A DNA stretch of 64,000 bases from Bradyrhizobium erythrophlei (GTDB lineage Bacteria > Pseudomonadota > Alphaproteobacteria > Rhizobiales > Xanthobacteraceae). A program made the translations under genes and the position numbers. The notes below the pieces were generated by a model. That model was not told the origin of the DNA and did no database searches. It was given only the letters and a program-made list of their open reading frames with translations. Where the stretch lies: the NCBI RefSeq assembly GCF_900142985.1, contig NZ_LT670849.1, positions 3,853,501-3,917,500 of the forward strand. The letters run 5' to 3'. Positions 1-7,441 of the stretch are shown here, piece after piece. Numbering within the stretch: the first letter of the stretch is position 1; every line of letters starts with the position of its first letter.

Positions 1-99
1 GACGGGAGTCCCGCCCTTCCTGCCAACTTCCCGGAACACGAATTTCGTGCCGTTCACATCGACAGATTGGGTCGTCGCATTTTCAAAGGTCGTGCTCAT
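1..99 (-). CDS. Alpha/beta hydrolase, N-terminal fragment (runs off the window)
   Basis: Only the first 33 codons lie inside the window; the gene continues past the left edge. The visible peptide starts MSTTFENATTQSVDVNG and goes on TKFVFREVGRKGGTPV, which resembles the opening beta-hairpin of alpha/beta-hydrolase-fold enzymes just before the oxyanion-hole motif. The ATG at 99 follows GAGAG by about seven bases. The nucleophile and triad are outside the window, so no substrate can be guessed. It lies downstream of the MBL-fold gene on the same strand, 262 bases away, and is probably cargo of the same integrated element. Confidence 0.6.
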   Translation of the reverse strand, partial: MSTTFENATTQSVDVNGTKFVFREVGRKGGTPV

Positions 100-361
100 T
101 GCAGTTCTCTCGGTTATTCGCGAGGTTAGATAACGATCGCGAGGGGTTGATCTGTAGAATGACGATCGTGCGTGGAACGCTATTGCCGTGATGACAGGTG
201 CAATTGCGACCTCAGGAGCCAGGCAAGTCGGGTCATTCGGTTCGACGTTGCAGACCGCAATCGCGCTTTATCGCTCCAGAACAAATTTGGCCGAGGAAGT
301 TCTGCATACTTGAGGGCCGGCTTGCGGCCGACAACCTGCCCTCGGTCTGCCGCGCGCAGCG

Positions 362-1300
362 TTATGTCTCAGCCTTGGCCGCAGCGGCCGCGCTCCAGAG
401 GGAGCCGAGATTGGCGCGATCGGGATATAGCTCGAGCATATTGTAGTAGAGATCCCGCGCGGTTTTAGTTGTCTCATTTAACCGGATGAAGTCGCGTATG
501 TATCGGCGAGTTTCTTCGACATTTCGCGGACTATCATCGTTGCTGGGAATCTTGTGTCCGGCAACAACCGCCGACGGTTTCAGAGCGTCGATTTTGTCAA
601 GCGCCGCAATCCATTCCGATCGGGTTTGCCTGTTCGATTCGCCGAGAAATGGGTGAATGCCATTGTAGACGACGTCACCAGCGACGACCAATCCGATCGA
701 CGGGACGTGAAGACACGTCGTGTCGTCGGTGTCCGTATGACCGACTCTGACAACGATCAATTTATTTCCTTCCAATTCAATCTCGTTGCCTTCCAACGGA
801 TCCGCGATGGAAATAACGTCTGGAAGGTTCGGAAACTGCTTGCGCCGATCGTCCAATCTTTCCGGCGTGATCTGGCGCTTCATTTTCGCAACGACCTCAC
901 GTGTCGCAAGCGCTTGCACGTTTGGGAAGCGATCTTGTAGAATCTTTAGCCCGAAAAAGTGATCGGGATGTCCGTGAGTGACATAAATTGCCTTCAGCGA
1001 TTTTCCGCTCGCAACAATGGCATCTGCCAAGCCATTGCACTGCTCCACCGTCATGAAGGTGTCTACGAGGACCGCGTCCCGCTCTCCGTAGATTAGGGTC
1101 GCCGAATTGGCGATCCATATCAGTGACTCTTTACCCGGCGGCACGTTACCCGGCGGCACATCACGGCCGGCGCGAATGGCGGTAAATACTCTGTACCCGA
1201 CTGTGGGCGTTTTAGGCGCCGGATCTGCGTTTCCGACTCCCGGCATCATGGGAAGCATGACTGCCAGAGAAGCAAGTTTAATCACATCTCGACGCTTCAT
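362..1300 (-). CDS. MBL-fold metallo-hydrolase, exported (probable Tat signal)
   Basis: A 312-residue metallo-beta-lactamase-fold hydrolase. The signature THGHPDH is at residues 108-114 and would hold the dinuclear metal site; later Asp and His residues (HTDTDDTT, GDVVYNG, AGHKIPSND) fit the remaining ligands. The N-terminus MKRRDVIKLASLAVMLP is a twin-arginine-like signal peptide, so the folded, metal-loaded enzyme is probably periplasmic. The family includes lactonases, thiolesterases and antibiotic hydrolases, and the sequence does not settle which. It is transcribed divergently from a TetR regulator, with a perfect palindrome between them, so repression by that TetR is the simplest model. 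Function beyond the fold is inference. Confidence 0.85.
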   Translation of the reverse strand: MKRRDVIKLASLAVMLPMMPGVGNADPAPKTPTVGYRVFTAIRAGRDVPPGNVPPGKESLIWIANSATLIYGERDAVLVDTFMTVEQCNGLADAIVASGKSLKAIYVTHGHPDHFFGLKILQDRFPNVQALATREVVAKMKRQITPERLDDRRKQFPNLPDVISIADPLEGNEIELEGNKLIVVRVGHTDTDDTTCLHVPSIGLVVAGDVVYNGIHPFLGESNRQTRSEWIAALDKIDALKPSAVVAGHKIPSNDDSPRNVEETRRYIRDFIRLNETTKTARDLYYNMLELYPDRANLGSLWSAAAAAKAET

Positions 1301-1394
1301 TTTGAAATCCCGCTTTCAAGGACAAGGCAGCATTCCCGCAACAGATGGCGGACCATCAGAGAGGGAGATGTGGATGGCATCTATTAATGATGAT

Positions 1395-1416
1395 TATCAT
1401 GATTATATTCATGATA
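1395..1416. promoter_or_regulatory. Perfect 22-bp palindrome, probable TetR operator
   Basis: The half-sites TATCATGA and TCATGATA are separated by six bases and are exact inverted repeats. The site is AT-rich in a GC-rich genome. It lies between the divergent MBL-fold (start 1300) and TetR (start about 1447) genes, the classical position for a TetR-family operator that controls both promoters. Binding is inferred. Confidence 0.6.
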
Positions 1417-1446
1417 TCTATCCTGTATAAAGTCAAGGCATTCGGA

Positions 1447-2007
1447 GTGGCCCACGTGAAAGTGAGCAAAGAGCAGGTTGCGGAGCATCGAATACGGATC
1501 TTGGCCGCTGCGGCGCGCCTGTTTCGCCAGCGCGGCTTCGACGATGTGACTGTGGCGGACGTAATGAAGGATGCGGGTCTGACCCACGGAGCGTTTTATG
1601 GGCATTTTTCTTCCAAAGAGGCGCTGATTGCAGAGGCTGTGGGGCAAGCCCTGCCGTCGGCTCCTGACCAAGCCAAGCCCCGCCGCGCTGCCATGGAATT
1701 TGCCGACGGTTATCTCAGCGTTAAGCACCGCGACAACCGACCCACTTCTTGTCTGTTTTCAAGTCTGGGAACGGAAGCCGCGCGGGGCTCTGCTGATCTC
1801 CGGCACAGAATGACGGAGGCCGTCTGCAGGCGGATCAATCATCTCAGTGTCGACGCGGAAGGCGATGGGCCCAAGGAGAAACGGCGTGCGGCGATTGCCG
1901 CCTGGTCGGCCATGGTCGGTGCGATGGTGCTTGCCCGTCTCGTCGACGACGATAAACTCTCGAAGGAAATCCTGAGCGCGACGCGTGCGTCACTGCCGCT
2001 GGTTTAA
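1447..2007 (+). CDS. TetR/AcrR family transcriptional regulator
   Basis: A one-component repressor of about 186 residues. The N-terminal DNA-binding domain contains the typical helix-turn-helix (TVADVMKDAGLTHGAFYGHFSSKEAL), followed by a ligand-binding helical domain with Cys in SCLFSSLG. The frame is open further upstream, but those codons read through the AT-rich palindromic operator. A GTG at 1447 (or 1456) is therefore the likely start, giving MAHVKVSKEQVAEHR. It is divergent from the MBL-fold hydrolase and probably senses a compound that this enzyme or the neighbouring alpha/beta hydrolase acts on. The ligand is unknown. Confidence 0.85.
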   Translation: MAHVKVSKEQVAEHRIRILAAAARLFRQRGFDDVTVADVMKDAGLTHGAFYGHFSSKEALIAEAVGQALPSAPDQAKPRRAAMEFADGYLSVKHRDNRPTSCLFSSLGTEAARGSADLRHRMTEAVCRRINHLSVDAEGDGPKEKRRAAIAAWSAMVGAMVLARLVDDDKLSKEILSATRASLPLV

Positions 2008-2061
2008 CCGTGTGACCTCCGAAGAGCGGACACCAGTCGGGCTAGTCGGCGCCATCGGTGA

Positions 2062-2196
2062 GACCAGTTGGTTTCCCATCTTGTTCATGAAACGCCGCAA
2101 GGCTGGGCCATGCGGAGCCGTTTCTGGCTGGGCGAGATTGATCCGGTCCAAACCCGTAAGCCTCCGCCGGAAGTGCTGAAGGAGAAGGTAGGTGAC
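2062..2196 (+). pseudogene. Possible 3' remnant of a DAPG/phloretin-hydrolase-like gene
   Basis: Between the TetR gene and the integrase a short open stretch reads LVSHLVHETPQGWAMRSRFWLGEID. The pattern HETxxGxxMRSRFWLG resembles, from memory, the C-terminal part of the DAPG hydrolase (PhlG-like) family. An in-frame stop at 2059-2061 and the lack of upstream coding sequence leave only a fragment, so it would be a remnant stranded beside the integrase. The assignment rests on one motif and is tentative. Confidence 0.3.
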
Positions 2197-3567
2197 TCAG
2201 GCCTGCGCGCCGCCCTTGATCAACATCACCTTCTTGGGATCGAGCCAGTGGTCGATCCTATCAGCCCAATGCTGCATCAGCTTCGTGCGCGAGCCGATAA
2301 GTGCGAGCGGTCCGTGCTTCTTGTAGAGTCCTTCCACAGTTGAATTGTCGAGATGCGCGAGCTGCAGCTCGACGACATCGCCATCCCATGCCTTGGCGTC
2401 CTTGATCTCTTCGTGGTGAGACAGGGTCGAGAAGGTGGTCCGGAATCCGTGGGCACAATGATCAGTCTTGGTGTCAATGCCAAGCAGCCGCAACCGCTTG
2501 TTGAGCGTGTTGTTTGATAGCGGCGCGTCTTTCGAGCAGGAAAACGCGTACCGGCGATGGCCGGTCAACTTCTGAAGGCTGCGGAGGATTGCGAGTGCCT
2601 GCCGTGACAAGGGCACCACATGGTCCCAGCCCGTCTTCATTTTTGTGGCAGGAATAGTCCAGCGCTTGGCATCCCAATCGACCTCGCTCCACTCCATTTC
2701 ATTGACCATGCCGGGGCGAGGAATCGTCAGCGCATCGAAGCGCAAGGCAAGCCCGACGACGTCACTAAACCTCGCTCTCATCCACGGTGCGCTGATGAGC
2801 TTGAAGACGCGTGTCACGTCGCGTGGTTCGGTAACGCCCGGACGCGGCGTCGAAATGTTGGCAATCATCTGCCCATTCAGGTTTCGGAATGGATTGTAAC
2901 CGTCGCCTTCGACATCGGCATAGTCGCAGATTTGCTCACAGATGCTGCGCACGCGGTCCCGGGTTTCCAGCTTTCCCTCGGCTTCGTATGAACGCATGAA
3001 AGCGAGCACGTCCGGACGCTTGATGTCCTGCCTGCACAGCTTGCCGAAGCGATTCTTGATGTAGCCGACGCGCAGTTCAAGAACCTCGATGGTCTTGGGA
3101 TCGCGCACCGCGACGATCCTGCCGCGCTTGACCTTTTCGACCTTCTTCTTTGCGAGCCACTCGTCGGCCCATTGCCCGAAAGGCCGGGCGGCGGCCTGCC
3201 TGTGCTTGTCGAGCTGCTTCTCGATGCTTGGGTCTTTGCCTTCCTTGAGCAGATCTTTGGCTTTGTCGCGCTCGCGCCGCGCGTCTGCGAGCGAGAACGT
3301 CCCATCCTTGCCGTTGCCGTAGGGGCCGATGGAGTAGGTTTTCTGGCGGCCATGGAAGCGGTAGTCCATCCGCCAGAGCTTCGAGGAAGCGTTGCCAGGC
3401 CTGCTCACGTCCGGAGTGACGAAGAGATAGAGCCAGCCGCCGGTCACGTCGGAAATTTTGGCGGGACTCCACGCGCCCTTGACGAAGTTCGGTCGGGCGG
3501 CGCGGCAATCGACGTCGGTCCTGATCTGCTTGGGATTGGCGCACGCGCTGCCGTTCTTGCCGGCCAT
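2197..3567 (-). CDS. Tyrosine-type site-specific integrase (P4-like)
   Basis: A 456-residue phage/island integrase. The N-terminal part has the arm-binding/DUF4102-like layout (MDYRFHGRQKTYSIGPYG). The C-terminal catalytic domain keeps the Arg in IPRPGMVNEMEW, the HGFR His-Arg pair, the His in QLAHLDNST and the Tyr nucleophile in VEGLYKKHG, so all five key residues are visible. ATG at 3567 was chosen because AAGGA lies just upstream and earlier codons are low-complexity read-through. It lies 222 bases from the 3' end of tRNA-Leu, as expected for an element integrated into that tRNA gene. The first catalytic box reads RFDALTIPRPG rather than the usual TGxRxGE, a divergent form. Confidence 0.9.
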   Translation of the reverse strand: MAGKNGSACANPKQIRTDVDCRAARPNFVKGAWSPAKISDVTGGWLYLFVTPDVSRPGNASSKLWRMDYRFHGRQKTYSIGPYGNGKDGTFSLADARRERDKAKDLLKEGKDPSIEKQLDKHRQAAARPFGQWADEWLAKKKVEKVKRGRIVAVRDPKTIEVLELRVGYIKNRFGKLCRQDIKRPDVLAFMRSYEAEGKLETRDRVRSICEQICDYADVEGDGYNPFRNLNGQMIANISTPRPGVTEPRDVTRVFKLISAPWMRARFSDVVGLALRFDALTIPRPGMVNEMEWSEVDWDAKRWTIPATKMKTGWDHVVPLSRQALAILRSLQKLTGHRRYAFSCSKDAPLSNNTLNKRLRLLGIDTKTDHCAHGFRTTFSTLSHHEEIKDAKAWDGDVVELQLAHLDNSTVEGLYKKHGPLALIGSRTKLMQHWADRIDHWLDPKKVMLIKGGAQA

Positions 3568-3609
3568 CTGCTCAATTCCTTTATTCGGAAAAGCGAAAGT
3601 CGTTGTGAA

Positions 3610-3688
3610 CGTTTGTTCTCCCGATACCAGCAGGATACCAGCAAAAATACCAGCAAATCGGGCGGCTGGGATCGGAGGAGAACAAACG
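3610..3688. repeat. Repeat cluster between integrase and tRNA: candidate arm-type Int/Xis sites
   Basis: ATACCAGCA occurs three times on the same strand at 3624-3632, 3635-3643 and 3647-3655, a spacing of 11-12 bases or one helical turn. The cluster is bracketed by a perfect 12-bp inverted repeat, CGTTTGTTCTCC at 3610-3621 and its complement at 3677-3688. Location and phasing suit recombinase accessory sites or integrase autoregulation. Function is inferred. Confidence 0.45.
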
Positions 3689-3789
3689 GTGACGAACAAG
3701 AATGTACGCGGAAATGCCTATTTTTCAAGGGTTTCCGAGCACTGCGCGAACGATTGCGGACGATTTAGAACGGGCTTGAACAGCCTAGT

Positions 3790-3874
3790 TGGTGCCCCTG
3801 GCCGGAATCGAACCAGCACTCCTTGCGGAACTCGATTTTGAGTCGAGCGCGTCTACCAGTTCCGCCACAGGGGC
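3790..3874 (-). tRNA. tRNA-Leu (anticodon CAA)
   Basis: An 85-nt class II tRNA. The acceptor GCCCCTG pairs with CAGGGGC, followed by A and an encoded CCA at the 3' end (3790-3792). The anticodon stem CTCGA/TCGAG holds the loop CTCAAAA, giving anticodon CAA (plus-strand 3838-3840). A long variable arm and the GGTTCGATTCC T-arm are present. Its 3' half is the probable attachment site of the neighbouring integrase. Confidence 0.95.
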
Positions 3875-4012
3875 CTTCGGTCGGCCGCTGTAGGCGTCGC
3901 GAAGCCGGCGGAATATAGCGGCAGGCCGCTTCCGGTCAACCCGCTGTGAAGAGGGTTGGCTCGACAGGGGCATTGTCACGGGATAGTCAGCGTGGCTGGC
4001 AGGAGGCTCTTG

Positions 4013-4549
4013 ATGTCGAATATGACAGCCGTGTCCCCGATTTCGCGTCGCACATCGCCCGCGATGGCCGCAGCGCTTGCGGTTGGCGCCATCGCGGCCG
4101 TGACGTTGACCGGCGCATGGTATTTCCAGCTCGTGCTCGGCCTTCAGCCTTGCCCGCTGTGCCTGGAGCAGCGCTATGCCTACTACCTCGCGGTGCCGTT
4201 GGCGGCCGTGATCGCGCTCGCCGCCGGGCTCCATGCGCCGCGTCCGGTCCTGATTGGCGGGCTTGTCCTTCTGGCGCTCGCCGCGCTCGCCAATGCCGTG
4301 CTCGGCGGCTATCACGCCGGCGTGGAATGGAAATTCTGGGCGGGGCCGTCGGATTGCACCGGCCCGGTCGGCAATCTCGGCAGCGCAGGCTCGCTGCTGG
4401 AGCGGCTCGATACGGTCAAGGTCGTCATGTGCGACGAGGTGCAGTGGAAGTTTCTGGGCCTGTCGCTCGCCGGCTACAACGTGCTGATCTCGCTGTTGAT
4501 GGCGGCGATCGCGATTTGGGGCGTCGCGAAGACGGCCCGGCAGAACTAG
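4013..4549 (+). CDS. dsbB: Disulfide bond formation protein B (DsbB family)
   Basis: A 178-residue inner-membrane protein with four hydrophobic segments. The first periplasmic pair is CPLC (within LQPCPLCLEQRYAYYL), the quinone-linked active site of DsbB; a second pair, DCTG and VMCDE, lies in the next periplasmic loop. DsbB reoxidises periplasmic DsbA and passes electrons to ubiquinone. The ATG at 4013 has AGGAGG in front of it; the longer frame starts at a TTG without support. It ends tail-to-tail with, and overlaps by four bases, the AbrB-family gene. A DsbA-like gene with a Tat-type leader is found 5 kb away. Confidence 0.9.
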   Translation: MSNMTAVSPISRRTSPAMAAALAVGAIAAVTLTGAWYFQLVLGLQPCPLCLEQRYAYYLAVPLAAVIALAAGLHAPRPVLIGGLVLLALAALANAVLGGYHAGVEWKFWAGPSDCTGPVGNLGSAGSLLERLDTVKVVMCDEVQWKFLGLSLAGYNVLISLLMAAIAIWGVAKTARQN

Positions 4550-5631
4550 TCGTCCACATCCTCCTGCGGCCGTCCGAACAGGTGGACGATGCCGGGCGTT
4601 GCGATCGTCACGAAAATAAATCGCGACAGATGATGGGCCCCGACGAAGATCGGGTCGATGTGCAGCGTCAGCGCCAGGGCCAGCATCGCATCCATCGCGC
4701 CGGGCGCGAAGGCCACGAGCGCATCCGAGAAGCGTACCTGGGTGGCGAAGGCGACGATCGCGACGAACACAGCCGTAATCGCGCTGGCGACCGCGAACGA
4801 ACCAAGGCCGGCGGCGAGATGCCGAAGGAAGGTGGTCATCTTCATCCGCGAGAAGCGCGAACCGATCAGCGTGCCGATGCCGACGAGCGCAATACTCCGC
4901 ACGATCGGTGGCAGGCCGCCATCGATCCATCCCATGCCATGCAGCATCGCTGAGCCGATCATGGCGCCGAACAGCCAACTCGCCGGGAATTTCGCCATTC
5001 GAAGCACGAGTGACACCGCAACCGATGCGCCGATCAGCCCAACGAGCCCGAGCGGCGAGGCGACCGTCGTCGTTAGTGCCGGCACTGAAGAGGATGTCAG
5101 CCCGGCCGCCACCAGGATGACCGGAAGTGCGGCGGTCAGAATGATGACCCGCAGCGTCTGCACCACCGCGATCGCTGGCATGTCGGCGCCCTTTTCGATC
5201 GCGAGCACGGCGATCTGCGACAGCGCGCCGGGGCTGGCGGCCAGAAACGCCGATGTTCGGTCCCAGCCGTGCCGCCGCTGGAGGTAGTAGCTGGAGCCGA
5301 AGGTGGTGCAGAAGGTCGCGAGCGCCAGAAGGCCAATGGTCATGGGATAGGCGCCGATGTGCTGCAGCAGTTGGCGCGACATCAGCGAACCCAGGAGGAT
5401 GCCGAGCAGCACCAGCACCGCTTGCGTCAGATGGGCCGGGACGGCCATCTGCCGCCCCGTCATCGCGGCAGCAGCAACCGCGAGCATGGCGCCCGAGATC
5501 AGCCCGCCGGGCAATCCCGTGACAAGAAACAGGACGCCGCCGACCGTGCCGATCGCAAGCGTTTCAAGATATTGCAGGGTCTTGGCGCGGGTGGGGAGGG
5601 CATCCGCCAGCCATGTCGGGATTTGGCTCAC
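4546..5631 (-). CDS. AbrB-family integral membrane protein (PF05145 type)
   Basis: A 361-residue polytopic membrane protein with about ten hydrophobic segments in two related halves. The family is often annotated as AbrB-family transcriptional regulator or putative ammonia monooxygenase, both inherited labels; the sequence is that of a membrane protein with no DNA-binding domain. Typical motifs are TGLPGGLISGAM near residue 40, SPGALSQIAVLAIEKGAD in the middle, and FAPGAMDAMLALAL in the second half, mirroring the first. Transported substrate is unknown. It is convergent with dsbB. Confidence 0.75.
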   Translation of the reverse strand: MSQIPTWLADALPTRAKTLQYLETLAIGTVGGVLFLVTGLPGGLISGAMLAVAAAAMTGRQMAVPAHLTQAVLVLLGILLGSLMSRQLLQHIGAYPMTIGLLALATFCTTFGSSYYLQRRHGWDRTSAFLAASPGALSQIAVLAIEKGADMPAIAVVQTLRVIILTAALPVILVAAGLTSSSVPALTTTVASPLGLVGLIGASVAVSLVLRMAKFPASWLFGAMIGSAMLHGMGWIDGGLPPIVRSIALVGIGTLIGSRFSRMKMTTFLRHLAAGLGSFAVASAITAVFVAIVAFATQVRFSDALVAFAPGAMDAMLALALTLHIDPIFVGAHHLSRFIFVTIATPGIVHLFGRPQEDVDD

Positions 5632-5719
5632 GGCGCCTTATGGCAAATCCGCACTCGCCGGACAAATGCGCGGATATGATCGCTGCAATGCACTCGGGCG
5701 CGGTGCCAGCCGGGATGGC

Positions 5720-5831
5720 GTGGCCTTGGGGGTGTGGACTTGGGGCCGTGGACTTGGGGCCGTGGAGTTGGGGCCGTGGAGTTGGGGCCGTGGACTTGGG
5801 GCCGTGGAGTTGGGGGCGTGGACTTGGGTAG
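5720..5831 (+). repeat. 14-bp tandem repeat (minisatellite), eight units
   Basis: Eight consecutive 14-mers with consensus GTGGASTTGGGGCC fill 112 bases without gaps. Units 2-6 differ only at position 6 (C or G); the first (GTGGCCTTGGGGGT) and last two are degenerate. The period is not a multiple of three, so the open frames crossing it are not evidence of coding. It sits between the AbrB gene and a PsiF-like gene and looks like a length-variable locus. Confidence 0.9.
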
Positions 5832-5847
5832 GCTTTGGACAGCGGTC

Positions 5848-5874
5848 TCCCGTCCTCCGGTCGGGAGGACGGGA
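5848..5874. terminator. 11-bp perfect hairpin downstream of the PsiF-like gene
   Basis: TCCCGTCCTCC at 5848-5858 pairs exactly with GGAGGACGGGA at 5864-5874 around a five-base loop. It lies 20 bases past the stop of the minus-strand PsiF-like gene. There is no U-run, so it is a GC-rich terminator or 3' stabilising hairpin rather than a canonical intrinsic terminator. Confidence 0.5.
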
Positions 5875-5893
5875 TCTGATCGAGGTGACGCGA

Positions 5894-6130
5894 TTACTTC
5901 TTGCCCATTGCCGCCTTCTTGCACTCGGAGCGGAATTTCTTGCGCTCCTTGCCATGCAATCCCTTGGCGTCGGCTTCCTTGGAGCACTCGAGCGATTCGG
6001 CGCTGCGGGGCTTGGAGGTCTTCGCCGCCGTATCCGCGGCGGGCGCGGCCGTGGTTTGGGCGAAAACCGGGGTCGCGAACAACAGGAGCGACGCGCCGAG
6101 GGCGGCGGCCAAGCGAGAGGATATCGTCAT
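5894..6130 (-). CDS. PsiF-repeat small periplasmic protein
   Basis: A 78-residue secreted protein. Residues 1-24 (MTISSRLAAALGASLLLFATPVFA) are a signal peptide ending AQT. The mature part carries one PsiF-type repeat, ECSKEADAKGLHGKERKKFRSECKKA, with its two Cys. The PsiF family is named from a phosphate-starvation-induced gene of E. coli; its biochemical role is unknown. The ATG at 6130 has GAGGTG just upstream; a longer frame reaching 6421 overlaps the divergent gene and is rejected. It is divergent from the first of two paralogous secreted proteins that share a loosely similar Cys-spaced layout. Confidence 0.8.
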   Translation of the reverse strand: MTISSRLAAALGASLLLFATPVFAQTTAAPAADTAAKTSKPRSAESLECSKEADAKGLHGKERKKFRSECKKAAMGKK

Positions 6131-6314
6131 GAGAAACACCTCGAGGTTATTGGGGGTGCCACCGTTGCGCCGTGATGCTGAACCGCGCATGAATGACGCG
6201 CGCTGGTTTTTTCGCGACGCGATATTTTTGCCCAATCCGCGATGGCCGTTGTCACATGCCTTGGCTACGTTAGGATGGGGAACTACCGACCAGCATCCCC
6301 CAAGGAGAGCAAGG

Positions 6315-6806
6315 ATGACCATTAAATCCAAATTATTGTGTGCTGTCGCGGCATCGGGATTTGCCGCCGTCGTCGCCACGGCGCCAGCGCAAGCACTGAC
6401 CACGCAGGAATGCAGTGCCAAGTATCAGGCGGCGAAGTCAGCCAACACCCTCAATGGCATGAAGTGGAATGATTTCCGCAAGGCTCAGTGCGGCGCCGAT
6501 GCAACGCCTGTGGCCGCGCCTGCGGCTCCGCCCGCAGCACCGCCGCCGCCCGTCGCCGAAGCCAAGCCGAAGGCTGCACCGCCCACGGCTGCGCCAGCTC
6601 CGACACTGCCGAGTGGACCTGCGATTTTCCCGATAATTGTTGATCAGAAGTACGCGCAGGAAAGCGCCGGCAAGGCGCGGATGCACACCTGCCTCGATCA
6701 GTACAATGCCAACAAGGCCGGCAATGGCAACGCTGGCCTGAAGTGGATCCAGAAGGGCGGCGGTTATTACAGCGAATGCAACAAGCGCCTGAAGGGGCCG
6801 GCTTGA
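6315..6806 (+). CDS. Secreted Cys-motif protein, copy 1 of a tandem pair
   Basis: A 163-residue protein with a signal peptide (residues 1-27, ending APAQA). The mature chain has an N-terminal motif with two Cys (CSAKYQAAK ... MKWNDFRKAQCG), a Pro/Ala-rich linker of about 45 residues, and a C-terminal motif with two more Cys (HTCLDQYNANKAGNG ... GGYYSECNKRLKG). The family is recognisable as a conserved hypothetical of Bradyrhizobium; no function is known. AAGG precedes the ATG at 6315. The next gene has the same architecture, so this is a local duplication. Confidence 0.8.
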   Translation: MTIKSKLLCAVAASGFAAVVATAPAQALTTQECSAKYQAAKSANTLNGMKWNDFRKAQCGADATPVAAPAAPPAAPPPPVAEAKPKAAPPTAAPAPTLPSGPAIFPIIVDQKYAQESAGKARMHTCLDQYNANKAGNGNAGLKWIQKGGGYYSECNKRLKGPA

Positions 6807-6920
6807 TCGTTTAGTTGCATAAGGCTCGGGCTGGAAACGGTCCGGGCCTTATTCTATTCGGTCCTTATTCTATCCGGGTATGGACGTGATAAAGTCTGAG
6901 CCGGATATTTCCGGGGAGAA

Positions 6921-7421
6921 ATGATGGGCAAATCTGAAACGGCCGCCGTTGTTGCGCTGATGCTTGCGTCTCAGATGCTCGGCTCCCAGATGTTCGCGCA
7001 GGCCGCGGCCTCGCCCCTCGTGTTTGCGCAAGCCGAGAACAAGGCCCCGGCCGGCGCGGCGCCTGCACCGTCACCCGCACCAAATGCGCCATCGACCATC
7101 GTTGCGCCTGCCGAAAAATCAGCGCTGTCGATCCCGGCCTGTTCGGTGAAATATCTGGAAGCCAAGGTCGCCGGCAAATTGCAGGGCCGCAAATGGGTCG
7201 ACTTCCGCCGCGACGAATGCGGAAGGCGCGAGACCACGGCCGTATTCCCGACCGAGATCTCGCCAAAATATGGAAGCGAAAAAGATCTCGACAAGGCGCG
7301 CACCAAGACCTGTGCCGATCAATTCACCGCCAACAAGGCGACCAACGCCAATGGCGGACTTGTCTGGGTCGAGAAGGACGGCGGCTACTACGCCGAGTGC
7401 ATCATCCGCCTGAAGGGATGA
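6921..7421 (+). CDS. Secreted Cys-motif protein, copy 2 of a tandem pair
   Basis: A 166-residue paralog of the preceding gene: signal peptide, motif CSVKYLEAKVAGKLQGRKW...DFRRDECG, a short linker, then KTCADQFTANKATNANGG...GGYYAECIIRLKG. Identity with copy 1 is high in the two motifs and absent in the linker, as expected for two small disulfide-bonded units joined by a variable spacer. GGGGAG lies only two or three bases before the first ATG, so the second ATG (6924) is the better start. Upstream, the sequence CCTTATTCTAT is repeated at about 6846 and 6863. Confidence 0.8.
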   Translation: MMGKSETAAVVALMLASQMLGSQMFAQAAASPLVFAQAENKAPAGAAPAPSPAPNAPSTIVAPAEKSALSIPACSVKYLEAKVAGKLQGRKWVDFRRDECGRRETTAVFPTEISPKYGSEKDLDKARTKTCADQFTANKATNANGGLVWVEKDGGYYAECIIRLKG

Positions 7422-7441
7422 ACCCTCTAACGTGAAATTCC

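Noticed and set aside
3785..4978. 397-residue minus-strand frame across tRNA-Leu, dsbB and the AbrB gene end
   Set aside because: It runs through a tRNA gene and antisense to dsbB; not coding.
5720..5831. Possible CRISPR array
   Set aside because: Units are contiguous with no spacers; it is a tandem repeat.
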